Shown: piece after piece, positions 1-11,600 of the stretch
Position numbering within the stretch: the stretch's first letter is position 1
Layout of the letters: each line of letters starts with the position of its first letter
Position numbers and translations under genes: made by a program
Assembly: GCA_036674765.1 (NCBI GenBank)
Contig: JARVKI010000037.1
Coordinates: 334,706 to 398,705, forward strand
DNA length: 64,000 nt
Origin: Seiridium cupressi
Lineage: Eukaryota; Ascomycota; Sordariomycetes; Amphisphaeriales; Sporocadaceae
Direction of reading: 5' to 3'
The notes under the pieces: generated by a model
Told to the model about the DNA's origin: nothing
What the model saw: the letters and a program-made list of their open reading frames with translations, nothing else
Databases searched by the model: none

Positions 1-1
1 G

Positions 2-657
2 AGCCTTGACGTTGACCCCCGAGAGCCGAACATTCGTAACATCCAGGTCAATCTGATCGGTGTGTACTATTCAACCTGGCTTGCTCTATACTATTTCCGC
101 CTCCCTTCCTTGTCTACATCCTCGCTGCCATCGCCACCTTTGGAAGGGGATCCTGCCCCAACAAAGCCAACCAAATCTCTGATTATCGTGGCATCAATCG
201 GAGCCTATATGGACAGCCCCAAGGCGTCGACATACCCAGCCTCAAAGTTCGGTGTCCGAGGCCTCTTCCGCAGCACCCGTTCCCGTACGTTGGACATTGG
301 CGTGCGATGCAACCTTCTGGCCCCATGGTTCGTGGACACACCACTCATCGCCCCCGTGAAGAAAGCCTTGGCCGCACGCGGGATCGATATGGCAAAGGTG
401 TTGTGCTTTACCAGCGTTGAGGCCTGTGTTGAAGCCGCGAGCTTCTGCGCTGTGAATGATAAATTCCATGGTAAGTTCTTCCTAATTGCCGAAAAAGACG
501 TTTAAAAGTACTAAACAAACGACTTGAAATAGGGCGTGCTTTAGCTATTCAACCAGAGGGCACCTTTGATCTCAAGGATGATGTGGAGGATGGCTGGGCT
601 GGTGATCAAATGAGGCCCATTATGAAACGCCGTAGGGAAGCCGGGTTCGATGCCTGA
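2..657 (+). CDS. Short-chain dehydrogenase/reductase, 5' truncated by the window edge
   Basis: This is an NAD(P)-dependent SDR, closest by eye to the 15-hydroxyprostaglandin dehydrogenase-like group that includes the aflatoxin-pathway 5'-hydroxyaverantin dehydrogenase. It is open at base 2, so the Rossmann glycine motif lies outside the window. Exons are 2-470 and 533-657. The 62-bp intron starts GTAAGT, has a CTAAAC branch site and ends AATAG, and removing it bypasses an in-frame stop. Visible motifs are the catalytic Ser in VASIGAY and the YPASK Tyr-Lys pair 13 residues later, followed by [12 protein letters not shown]. The C-terminus reads [10 protein letters not shown] then [10 protein letters not shown], typical of fungal members. 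It runs convergently with the Dabb gene and heads the FAS cluster. A dehydrogenase role on a polyketide side chain is inference from context. Confidence 0.85.
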
Positions 658-1141
658 GAACAAGATAGGCGTTGCGATGAGGCCTGATAGTTCAAGTTCC
701 ATTGATGTAGCTTCGGGGGATATGTTACATAGAATATCATGAATAAGTTGAAACACGATGTCGATGAAACATTAGAGTGTCTGATAGCCGTTTTGATGGA
801 CATGTGAAGATCGTCGTCGACAACATTCATTTTTGCCAGCAAAACCAATCTTCTCTTACTACTCTGCTCTTACATACCCCTGAAGTATTTTGTCAAGGCC
901 CTAATTCTAGAGGACTGTCAGTGCCTGTAGCAGAGTGATTTCTAGCACATACTGAAAACCCAATTCACGACGAAATAGAAGACACATTAAAGGGACGGTA
1001 ACTGTTAAGTAAGTTCAGACTTAAATAAACTTTAAATTCAATCCCAAATCTATCTTCAAAACTCAATATCGTATGCAATCGTGCTTCCTTGTTCGCAAAC
1101 CTCCATATATAACTCGTGTACCCTAATCATCAATATTTACG
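658..1141. other. Intergenic region between convergent genes
   Basis: This is AT-rich 3'-flanking sequence shared by the SDR and Dabb genes. I see no coding potential with start, stop and family motifs, and no RNA gene. Confidence 0.5.
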
Positions 1142-1553
1142 TTAGTAACTTCCCATATGTGCTTCTGTTGATAAGTTTATATGCACGTACTGATCGTGAC
1201 TTGGATGTGTAAAGAAAGTAGCAAGGCTTTCTATATAATCCAGCAATACGACAACTCCCATGTCAAATCCCTTGGCCATTGGGGCGGTGAGTTCGATGGG
1301 CTTATCGGCTTGGAGGTCCAGTAGTCCTGATGAACAGTAAGACAAATGAATAGCATTTTTGGGCTTCACAGTCTTCAAAAACCGCCTACCCGGCACCTGG
1401 CCCACCATCTCTTTGGCAAGACGCTGCCACTTCTGAATGCTTTGAGGATCTGCATCCTTCTTGAGCTTAAACAAGGCTAGAACAAACGATCAGCTGAATT
1501 CATTCGCAGCAATGCTGAAAACTTGGGATATTACCGATATGATAGAGAGGCAT
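1142..1553 (-). CDS. Dabb (stress-responsive A/B barrel) domain protein
   Basis: This is a small dimeric alpha+beta barrel protein of about 117 aa. Exon 1 is 1535-1553 and exon 2 is 1142-1476, split by a 58-bp intron. The short first exon supplies MPLYHI, which joins to ALFKLKKDA and completes the family start (M-x-x-H-h-h-hFKhK). The late hallmark is FFTHPSHDQYVHI, with its conserved His and Tyr. Dabb proteins act as polyketide cyclases (plant olivetolic acid cyclase), decarboxylases or stress proteins. Beside a fatty acid synthase, esterase and SDR, a cyclase or aldolase-type role on a polyketide intermediate is plausible but unproven. The gene is divergent from the esterase, and their shared promoter holds two AflR-type sites. 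The start is chosen because it is the only ATG that restores the first beta strand. Confidence 0.8.
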
Positions 1554-1790
1554 TTGTATATGGTGCGATCTTTACGTTATTCGCAAATGTCTGGTCTTGC
1601 TGAAGTCTTGTAGCTTTGTTACTGAAAAAACTATTATGAGAAGACGGCTTTTCCACGTGAGACACTTGAGCTAAGAGGCATCATTCGTAGTGAAAGTCCT
1701 TTTGATGAATCTCACGCTGCAAACCGATATTTCGGGTTCCTTCACCGGCTGTGGGGCCTGCGGCGATGCTTGCGGCGTCTAAGACGGTTG

Positions 1791-1801
1791 TCGGACAGCG
1801 A
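1791..1801 (+). promoter_or_regulatory. AflR-type Zn2Cys6 binding site TCGGACAGCGA
   Basis: It matches TCGSWNNSCGR at every position. The TCG-N5-CGA core is what C6 zinc-cluster dimers of the AflR kind bind. It lies 199 bp upstream of the esterase ATG. Factor identity is inferred, since no regulator gene is in the window. Confidence 0.55.
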
Positions 1802-1857
1802 TGCTAAACACCATACCTTTAGCCCCACCGTGCTCCGGTCTTACCTGGAACCTCGTT

Positions 1858-1868
1858 TCGCTTCCCGA
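1858..1868 (+). promoter_or_regulatory. AflR-type Zn2Cys6 binding site TCGCTTCCCGA
   Basis: It matches TCGSWNNSCGR at every position, 131 bp upstream of the esterase ATG. It is the second perfect site in the same divergent promoter. Confidence 0.55.
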
Positions 1869-1999
1869 CTACTAAAGCAATTTCGCAAATCGACACTCAG
1901 CTTTATGTTTAGGTTGCTAATAATTCGAAAATTGGTCCAGGGAAGCAGGTTGAATTAATCAATTCACTAACAGACATTCACACAGTGCTGAATTACACA

Positions 2000-3022
2000 A
2001 TGGCTCCTCAGCTGGCAGCGCAATGGTTGAAGGTTAGTAATTCGTATAGTTAGCAGGGAAAGTAAGAACTGAGACTTTTGACCATGATGCTAATGTATAT
2101 CCCACTACAGTTCACCGAAGAACTAGGCGAGGCTCCACGACTTGCAGGATCTCTTGAGGACACCTTGAAAGGATGGGGGAGACTGATGGGTAAACTCATG
2201 AACCTTTACAAGTTCCCGCCGCCAGATGAAACTGTCAAGACAGAGGATTTCGACCTCGGGAACTTCCGAGTGAGAACATATACTCCTGAAATTGTCGAAG
2301 ATGGACGAGCACCCGGCGTTTACTTCCCCGGAGGTGGCTGGGTCATGGGCGGGGTCGATCAGGAGGATCATTTCTGTCGCCAGCTTAGTCGAAATGCACG
2401 AATGAAGTTCGTGAGTGTCGGTTATAGACTAGCACCACAGTCAAAGTTTCCAGCAGCTCTAGACGATGGTGCATACGCCGCTACCTGGGCTTTGTCGCAT
2501 TTCCAGGTGCCACAAGTTGTCCTGATGGGCACATCGTCCGGCGGCAACATTGCATTCAGCACGGCCTTGAAAATGATCGATCAAGGAAACGGAGACGCTG
2601 TTAAGGGTGTTGTTGCCCTGGCGCCTGTCACTGTCCATCCGAAGGCCGTTCCGGATGCGCTCAAGCCGCACTATACTGCCTACGAGGAGAATACAGACAT
2701 CACAATCAACACGGCTTCCGCAATGCATTCCTGGTTTGATGCTTATGGTGCCGATCCCGAAGATCCATATCTGTCTGTTCTCTTGCACGAGAAGTTGAAG
2801 GGCCTCAAGAAGGTGTACATTACTGAGGGCGGAGCGGACACTTTGAGGGATGATGGCCGGTTGATGAAGGAAGCTTTGGAGCAGGCCGGAGTATCCGTCA
2901 TGCACAATGCTTACCCTGGATATCCGCACTATTCCTGGCTGTTTCCGTCCAAGTTCTTAGCTGAGCATCAGAGAGAGTTCTACGGTGGGCTTTTCAAGGG
3001 AATCCAGTGGGTGAGCGAATAA
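2000..3022 (+). CDS. HSL-type alpha/beta hydrolase (carboxylesterase) of the FAS cluster
   Basis: This is a serine esterase of the hormone-sensitive-lipase family, 314 aa. Exon 1 (2000-2032) encodes MAPQLAAQWLK and exon 2 is 2111-3022, with a 78-bp intron starting GTTAGT and ending CTACAG. The catalytic set is complete: oxyanion motif YFPGGGW, nucleophile Ser153 in GTSSG, Asp254 in GGADTLRDDG and His284 in YPHYSW. No signal peptide is seen, so it is probably cytosolic. Aflatoxin and sterigmatocystin clusters carry an esterase of this general kind (versiconal hemiacetal acetate esterase). An equivalent deacylation step is a hypothesis from context. It shares a divergent promoter with the Dabb gene and ends 312 bp from the convergent FAS alpha gene. 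Confidence 0.87.
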
Positions 3023-3334
3023 GCCGCCAAATTCCAGTTTTAGCATTATGTAGGTTATACAATATGTCTATGTCCAAAATCTTGTTTCTTGTCGATCATA
3101 TAATATCATATAATCATGGTGACTTCGAAAGTCTTGATGTGTTTACTACAATATGGCATGCCCCATGATACATGCTAAGAGACAGCTCATTTCCATGGAC
3201 AGTGAGTACACCAAAGCGGATGTAATAGGCCATTGGAATAATGCTTAATATAAACTACTTAAGAGAAGAATTGCATAGATCAAAATCCTACCAACGCCGG
3301 CCCAACCCTAACATCAATATAGCTCTACATCGAG
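3023..3334. other. Convergent 3' flanks of esterase and FAS alpha
   Basis: This is AT-rich terminal sequence. I looked for a displaced phosphopantetheinyl transferase domain next to the FAS alpha stop and found none. Confidence 0.5.
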
Positions 3335-6300
3335 TCACACATCTGGCTCGAATCGATATTGTCCCGCAACCATGTCCTTGGAGATGCGCGATGAAGGATC
3401 TAAGAAGATGTGAGGCGCATCATCTTCATCATACGGCGGCTTCTCCTTGATTTGCACAATCCGATTCGTCATCATCGCCTTTACATAGGCCCTGTCTGCG
3501 CGAGCTTGACGGGCCTTAGTCTTCTTGCGGTACTCCTGATACTGCGCTGGACGCAACGAAGCAAAGAAGTAGCGCGGCGCCACGCCCACGACCTGGCCAC
3601 TCTTCTGTCCAAAGCCGAACGAAGTGAGTAGGAACGCACGAACTCCTCCCTTGCTTTGAACAGTGTTTGTAGGGAAGCAGAGATGGTGCTTCTCGCGCAG
3701 TCGCATGTCAACACTGTCTGCGTTCCGGTTTCCTGGTATGATCCCCGTGTCAAGCACCTGCAAGCACCCGTTGAGCATCCACGCTGCCGCTGGGGCTTTT
3801 GGGTGGCCTGTGACTGATTTCTGGCAGATGGCCCACATGGGTCGTCCTGATGTACGGCCCAAGTGTGACATTTGCCTGCAGATAACATCAGGTTCGTTCA
3901 GATCATTTGCCTGTGTCGAGGTGCCGTGGAGCGACGCGACGTCCAGGTCGTCAATGGTCAGACCCCAAGCTGCTAGGGCTGCGCGCAGCGGCGCGGGGGA
4001 AGAATGCAGCAAGCCGTTAGCGGGCATCAGCGGCGCGTAGTAGTCCGACTCAGTGTCCAGGGAGCCGTCAACGCTGACATTAGTTGACATCGCCTGCTCA
4101 TTTCTCCTCTCTTTCGCAAAAGTCAGAATACCTTTCCCCGGCGCAGGTACAGATCGACCAATCTTGTCAGCCGCCATCGTCGAGCCGGCAATGATGCCGT
4201 AGATTGGCAGTCCCATTTCCAAGGCGACATCACCGCGGCAGAGGATTTGCACGCCGCACCCATGAGCCTCGACAAAGCCAGCTCGGCTCTCCGCCGTGGG
4301 ACGCGACATCTCGGAGGGCACACGACCACGTGCAAGTTCTGACGCGACATTCGCGGTAGCTTTCATCTTCGAGAAGCCAAAGGACTCTTCCTCCTGGATA
4401 TCGTCGTAACCTCCAACGATGCACATTTTCGTCTTGCCAGCCATGATGGACTCAAATCCCGAGTCAATCGACTCGACGCCAGTGGCGCAAGCACCGACTG
4501 GTGTTTTGATGGGGCCGGTAGCTCCCAGGAGAAGCATGTTCACCCAAGCCGCCGTAGTATTCAGGTACGTGTCTTGCAATGTATCGGCTTGAATCTCCTG
4601 GTCGAGGTAAGTGTCGCGGTAGAGATGTCTCGTCTTGACCACGCCTCCCATTGACGATCCTATGAAATTTCCGAACTCTGACAGGTGCATATACTGAAAG
4701 ACTTCCAAAGGATCAGCGATGCCGGCACTGTGGAAGGCTTCTGCAACGCAACAGATTGTGTACAACGTCACCGGATCCACCTGCTTTGCTATGTCATCGG
4801 GGATTCCATATCTCGAGGCACTCCAGCCATCAGGCATGCGACCAGCAACAGAAGTCCACGGTGCAGGCACAGTCTTAGGAACCAGAATAGTCGCGCCACG
4901 TCGAATGCGTACCCTGCAGACGCCTTCCGAGCCTGGGAGCCGCTCGATCGATACTCTATCCCCATGTTTTAATCGCAGAGCCTCGGCGGTTGCTAGAGAT
5001 GTTTCAAATGCAGGCAAGTCATCCTCTACCACGATCTCCTGCAAGAGGTCCTTCTTGGGTGTTTCAAAGCCAGTTTCCTCGCTTGCCGTCGAGAATCTTA
5101 TTCCAGCATGCATGTTGATGTATTCGCCATACTTTTGCTCCACCTCGACGTCGGCAATCGGATCTCCTGTCTTAGCATCGACCCAGCCGATATAGTATGA
5201 ACCATCTTTCCCAGCACCTTCAAAGTGTCTTATGAGGTTCATCAACCAGGCCATCTCTACGTAACCCTCCACGCTGAGCCTCCCTTGGTGTTCTATTTCC
5301 CAGCGAGTTCTGGAGCTACCCCAAGGGCCTAGCTCTGAAAATCCTACCACAACAACCGTCTCAGCTGGAGTGTTGAGGGGAAGACCAAGTACGCTTTTTG
5401 CTGTCGTAAACTCGGGAAGATGTGGATAGCCGACGCGCAGCATGGCCTTCCGGCTAGGTGGCGGGTTGGGGGATTGCTTGTCCGATGCAAGCGCTGCATT
5501 CTCATGGTCGTCCTGTAATTTGATCGCCTTGGCAATGCTTGAGGCCAGGTTGATTTCTTGTCGGGCATCGGTCAACAACTTGGAGAAGTCATCATTTTGT
5601 ATCCCGAGGCGGCCTCCAAAATCTGCGTGGATGGGACACTCCTCACACAGATTGACAAACTCGGAAGTCAGGAGTATTGCCATGTTAAAAGCCATCTCTG
5701 GAGCAGAGAATGTCAGAACGCCTTGCTTCTCGACTGTCTCAGCAACGACATCATTGACGGCCATCAGTCCAGTCGACCGTGTCCACCCGATCCTTACTCC
5801 ACAGATGGATAATTCATCGGACCATGATTCAGACTTGACTCGTGTCAACAAGGTTTCCAGACCAATCTTCGACTCGGGATACAAGCCGTCTCCTCCAAAC
5901 ATGCCGTGGTTTGGTGATAGAGGGAGGAGAACCTGTGTGGGATTGCAGTCAATGCTGAGATTGCGCTTGTTTTTGGCAATGCCACCAAGCAAACGGTAGA
6001 CATTGACCAACATCATACGGTGAGCCAGTTCACTTTCCGCACCAAGCTCATTCATCTCGATACCACCCTCTGGGGAAGCAGCAAATGGAATGATGGCATC
6101 AAGATCTTTGTGCAATCCCTTGGAGCCATATATATGGTCGATGAGTTTTTCGCAGTCTCTCGCGCTAGCTTGGTTGAAAGGTACCAGATATAGCTCGGAG
6201 TCTCTAGCCCCAAAACTCTCGTACAAGGACTGAAAGTATTTGGCCGTAGTGCTGGGCTCGCGATGCGTAGTGACAATCACGTAGGCACCACCCGATAAGA

Positions 6301-8235
6301 GCAGGCGAATAAGTTCGCTTCCAATCGAGTTGGGACCAGCCCCTGTGATGAGCACCACCTTATCTACGAATGATACACCAGATTCGACTGCCTCTGACAT
6401 GGCTTGTAGCAATCTGGATGTCAAGTCCTCCGAGCGCTTGGCTGAACTGGAGCTACAATACTGCAGAGAAATGGCAGAAGATCCATCCCCATTCCGTGTC
6501 GCAAGGTGCTTTGAGAGAAAATCGACGTACGTAGCTGCTTCCGGCAACTCTTTGCGCGGTGCCTGGCTATATTTGATGGAACCATTCTCACAAATAGTTG
6601 TTCGCGGACCCATAGCTGGCAATATCGGTCGAGCTACTGGAGGTATGTGAATACTTGAAGCAATTTCATGAGCAATGCGAGCAGCAACCTGGCTTTGGCT
6701 GCTGTTGACATCACTATATTCAAGTGCCAGCTGGTCTGCCACGGCGACCAATTGAGGATCCGCCCGGTTGCACAATCCTGATATGAAAGGACCGAGCAAC
6801 GATTCATCATGAACCAGCTTGTCGAGGCTTGTTCCTTGATGGAATGCCAGCAGTTGCTGTCTGGCGTTGTTCCACCAAGATCTGTATCGCCTGATCTTGT
6901 CTGAGTCAAACTTGGTTTCGATACCTGGTAGGAAGGCCTGCGAGAATTCTGCGGTCCAATCATCCAGCTGATTCTGCAACTCGTCTACTTGTCTTTCAAG
7001 TTCTGATGTTGTGTTATTGGCGTTTTCGTATTGCAAATATTCGGCCAGTGCCTCGTACTGCTTATTCGCCATCCGTCTATGACTTTGAGTTACCTCATTC
7101 AATGCTGCAGGATTTATGTTGACTGCAGCCTGTATCTCGATATCAACTTTGAGCGATCGTGCTTGAAGAGATATCCCGCCGAGCTGGGCGTATTCAGACA
7201 CTACCTGGTCCCAGTAGGTCTCAGCACCTTCAGTCGACGCGATCCGGGACGGAGGCTCCGACGCCACTGCATGCAGTAGGACTGACATTTGTCGCAAAGG
7301 TCCCAGGCTCCATTTATCCGCCAAGTAAGACTCGATAGATGCTCTCTTGCTGAATTTGGACGGCATTTTGGAGGCTATGAGCCTAGAGACTAGGGTCGCT
7401 GAGGTTTTCCCGAGCTTTTGCATCGTGCCAAGTACAATTCCTAAGTCTTGCAGAGGCACATCCTCTGCTCTATCCGGAAAACCAGCGAACTCCTCACTGA
7501 AGTCGCCCACCAACTCGTTCTGTAATGTGGATTTTCCTACGTCTGTTTAGTATCTTGCAATCAGTCTTCATAAGATAAGGACCAACACTACCTCCGCAAA
7601 GTTCTTTTATCGACTTGGAAGCTGATATCTCATGGATCGGCTTTTTGAGTTTCCGCGCAACAAGAATTCTTATACAATCTGTGCTTTGGAGGGGGGCGTC
7701 TGGTATTGCTGCAGTCGTGGTAGATACTGCCACTGCTTGTGGCCCTGCCTTGGCACTAGGCTGCTGAGATGTGACAACTACTTTGGCCGCTGGTTCCTCT
7801 ACTATAGCTTCCTCTTCTTGTGGTACTACGGCTTCATAATGATAAAGAAGCTCCTTGGCGCTTTGAGTACTGGCTAAAAACTGGATTGTAGCGTCGGCTG
7901 ATCGTTCCCCTGAAGAGACTTGTCTCTGGGCCGTCTTTTGACCCATACCGCTGAGTGTCTTGGAGGGGCCCAGCTCAACCATACGGGATACAGAACGATG
8001 ACCTGACATCAAAGTCTTCTGGGTTTCGATCCTGAAAAATGATCAGAACCTCGCCTGCGCGACTCGGTTTGCAACAGATCTCTTACCATTGTACGGGAAA
8101 TGCAAACTGATGTCTGTATGGTCCAAAGTCAGCCAATGTTGGCACTAAATTTAACTCGATCACAAATACTCACGCCAAGAGTTCAACCAAGAGCTCATAT
8201 GCTATGGACTTATCGTCCATGTCGTTTTTCGCCAT
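3335..8235 (-). CDS. Fatty acid synthase alpha subunit, secondary-metabolite type without PPT domain (HexA/StcJ-like)
   Basis: This is the alpha chain of a fungal type I FAS, 1576 aa in four exons: 8174-8235, 8113-8087, 8031-7592 and 7536-3335. Introns are 55-60 bp. The splices rebuild LLVELLAHQFAFPVQWIETQ and the ACP core LCGGKSTLQNELVGDF. Order: MPT C-terminal piece (about 1-100), ACP with phosphopantetheine Ser179, ketoreductase (GAGPNSIG near 575, Tyr729 in YPESK), then ketosynthase (Cys1193 in GACATG, His1380 in LHGTST, His1421 in TGHPK). It stops soon after the ketosynthase with no phosphopantetheinyl transferase domain, whereas primary fungal alpha chains run to about 1880 aa. From memory StcJ has a similar shortened length. 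A separate PPTase must load Ser179. A short acyl starter such as hexanoyl is the likely product, by analogy. The start gives the canonical N-terminus. Confidence 0.93.
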
Positions 8236-8439
8236 CCTTGCTCAAATGTGTGGTTCTTCCTCCAGCGGCTGTAGATAGGTTCATAGTACGCACGACTTGT
8301 ATGCTGCACAGTTGGAACAAGGATGACCGAATTAATCTAAAGGCGGACAGGACCAGACACTTGAGTCTACATTCAATCAATGAACGCTTGGAGTTGTATG
8401 GCAAACCGGCAACCGCCTGACTAGACTCCGGCTTATGCC

Positions 8440-8450
8440 TCGAGGACCGA
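8440..8450 (+). promoter_or_regulatory. Degenerate TCG-N5-CGA element
   Basis: TCGAGGACCGA keeps the TCG and CGA half-sites at the right spacing but misses the S and W positions of the AflR consensus. It lies 45 bp from the perfect site. Confidence 0.25.
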
Positions 8451-8494
8451 TGCTGTTTATAGCCGGGTGTGGCTGAGCCGTCGGCGACTTACAC

Positions 8495-8505
8495 TCGCAC
8501 TCCGA
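8495..8505 (+). promoter_or_regulatory. AflR-type Zn2Cys6 binding site TCGCACTCCGA
   Basis: It matches TCGSWNNSCGR on both strands, 144 bp upstream of the FAS beta ATG and 260 bp upstream of the FAS alpha ATG. It is the third perfect site in cluster promoters. Confidence 0.55.
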
Positions 8506-8648
8506 CGAGTGGATCAGCCTACGAAGGAGCTTCACGACTGCCAAGACCAGCTTGTAAGTAATTGTATGCTTGTTCGTGCATTTCATATGGGAAACATTTC
8601 AATTTCGTTATTTCGTTTGCAGTCATGAATTAGCACACATAATGCAAC

Positions 8649-11600
8649 ATGACGATAGTACACATTACAGAACGAACGCCACCGAGCGATGAGTGTGCGC
8701 TTCAAGAGCATTCGTCCGCACTCATCAGGTCAGCCCGGGCTGGCACATCGAGACTTGGCGCGGTATTCGGCGGCCAGGGAGGTAACAACAGAACAGCACT
8801 TGACGATCTCATCGAGCTCAAGAAGTCCCATGGCGCTATACTGGAGACTCTGTTGGAGATTGCCACAAGATTATTATCAGATCTTTCTTCAAAGCCACAC
8901 AAAAGCAGCTTTCACGCCTACAACACCTTTGATCTAAGCATATGGATTGAGCATCCTGAATGCGCACCTCCTCGTGGCTATTTAAGCCTTTCGCCCATCA
9001 GCTTTCCAGTCAACACACTACTCAGTCTTGCTCAGTACTGCATCACTTGCCACAAACTCGACCTACATCCAGGCGAGTTCAGAAGCTCACTGAATGGAGC
9101 TCTCGGACACTCGCAAGGATTATTTGCTGCCGTGTCAATCGCCAAATCCCACGATTGGGTTTCCTTTTATAAAGCGTCCGAAGAAGCCCTACGATTATCT
9201 TTTTGGGTTGGCCTAGAATCCCATCATGCTGCCCCGGCTTCGACCACGTCGGCTGTTGCTGTAAACGACTGCTTTGATCATGGCGAGGGCAGTCCTACTT
9301 CAATGCTGAGCATATCCGGACTTAACCACGGTCAAATTTTGAATTTAGTGGAGCGCGTCAACCACAGTCGGGCGGTAGAAGATGACGAAGTTCAATTAGC
9401 GCTGATCAACTCGCGAGATAAGTTCGTGCTCGCTGGTACGCCACAAGCTTTGCGGGCTGTCTGCATTCAGCTCCGAGGGATTAAGGCGTCTGAAGGACTA
9501 GACCAGACACGTATTGTTGCGCACAAGCGCAAGCAGAATGTAGAGGTCCAGTTCCTTCCCATCTCAGCACCCTATCATAGTCGACACTTGGGAGATGTTC
9601 AGGCAAAAGTACTTGAGCATCTACATGGATGTGTCATCGCCAGAGATGATCTCGAAATTCCGGTCTACCATACAAGTACGGGAAAGAACCTGCAGAGGAT
9701 GCAATCCGGAAACCTATTAGGAGTCGTCATTCGTGCTGTCACAACCGACATGGTGGATTGGCCACGAGTTTGTCAGGCCGCCAATGCCACCCATGTACTA
9801 GACTTTGGACCTGGACTTATAGGTGGCCTCAACCAAGAACTCGGAGACGGTACTGGATTACGTGTTGTTCAGATGACCGACCGACCGGGCTTGAAGGGGA
9901 TGGGCAACCGCTCCGATCTATTGTCCAAAAACATATCACTGCCATGCCCAAACTGGAAACAGAGGTTTGGGCCACAGATATGGAAGGACAAAGCAGGAAA
10001 TTCTCGTTTGAGGACGAGAATGACGAAGGTCTTTGGCACACCTCCAATAATGGTAGGCGGTATGACGCCGACCACGGTGCCTTGGAATTTTGTTAGTGAA
10101 GTGATGAGGGCCGGTCATCACATCGAATTGGCAGCAGGAGGCTATTCGAACGAGAAAGACTTCGAGGCCGCCATTCGCAAGCTCGCTAATAGCGTCCCCC
10201 CTCATCGAGGTATCACCTGCAATCTCATATACGCGAAACCAAAGACAATTGGTTGGCAGGTGTCGACATTACGAAAACTCGTTAATGAGGGAGTTCACGT
10301 CGATGGACTGACTATAGGGGCTGGCATTCCCTCACTTGATGTGGTGCGCAATTATATAGGAAGTCTGGGCCTACGACACATCTCCTTCAAGCCTGGATCA
10401 CTGTCCGCTATTGATCAAGTGATCAGCATTGCAGAGCAATATCCTGAAGTTCCTATTGGATTGCAATGGACAGGTGGAAGAGCTGGTGGCCATCATTCCT
10501 GGGAGGACTTTCACGAGCCAATTTTGCGAGCATATGGGCGTATCAGGAAGTGCGCCAATATTGTCCTGATTGCAGGCAGTGGTTTTGGCGACGGCGCTTC
10601 TAGCTTTCCTTACCTCAGTGGCGAGTGGGCAAATGCCTTCGGCTACCCAGCAATGCCCTTTGACGGTATTCTACTCGGAAGCCGGATGATGGTAGCCCGA
10701 GAAGCCCATACTTCTCTCAAGGCTAAACAGCTCATAGTGCAGGCCGAAGGTGTCGAAGACAAGGATTGGCACTCGGCTTTTGACCGGCCAACGGGTGGCG
10801 TGATCACTGTCACTTCTGAGATGGGCCAGCCAATTCATGTTCTAGCGACTCGTGGTATGCTTCTCTGGAAAGATTTGGACGAGCGGGTGTTCTCAATCAG
10901 AGACTCAACAAAGCGAGTGGCATATCTGCGCTCACGGCGTAACGACATTGTCTCTCGACTCAATCGGGACTATTGCCGACCCTGGTTCGCTATCAATGAG
11001 TCTGGCGAGAACGTTGAGATAGAGGATTTAACCTATCTGGACGTTCTACGTCGCCTATGCCAGCTAACGTACGTCCATCACCAAACCCGATGGATCGATG
11101 CTTCATATCGACAGCTGGTAGATGATTATATCCGCTTAGTTGAGGAACGCTTCGGACGAGTCTTGACTGAGACCTCCGCACGTAAACCAGCGAGTTTGAT
11201 CAAAGCATTTGCTGAGTCAATCGGCCCAGGCGCCAGCGATCTACTATATCCAGACGATGTCTCTCGCCTGCTCGCTCTTTTCAGTCGTAAAGGACAGAAG
11301 CCAGTTCCATTCATTCCACGACTCGATGACAATTTTGAGACCTGGTTCAAAAAAGACAGTCTTTGGCAGTCTGAAGATGTTGATGCCGTTCCCGAACAAG
11401 ACGTCCAGCGTGTTTGCATTATTCATGGTCCAGTCGCCGCACGAGATAGCACTAGCCATGACGAGACAGCAGCAACCATCCTAGACACGATTTGCAAAGA
11501 CCACATTCAACGGACCCAAATTGTGGAGGAGGGCTCCACGTGTCAGCCTGTATCAAGAGGCGCCGAGGTGCCCGAACATGTTCTAGATGGAGTTCAGATC

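Larger units (their letters stand above)
1554..1999. promoter_or_regulatory. Divergent promoter between Dabb and esterase genes
   Basis: This 446-bp segment lies between two outward-facing start codons. It contains two perfect AflR-consensus sites (1791-1801 and 1858-1868) only 56 bp apart, centred nearer the esterase. No convincing coding sequence lies inside. Confidence 0.7.
8236..8648. promoter_or_regulatory. Divergent promoter of the FAS alpha and beta genes
   Basis: This 413-bp region separates the two FAS start codons and should coordinate equal output of the subunits. It holds one perfect AflR-type site (8495-8505) and one degenerate TCG-N5-CGA site (8440-8450). Confidence 0.75.
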
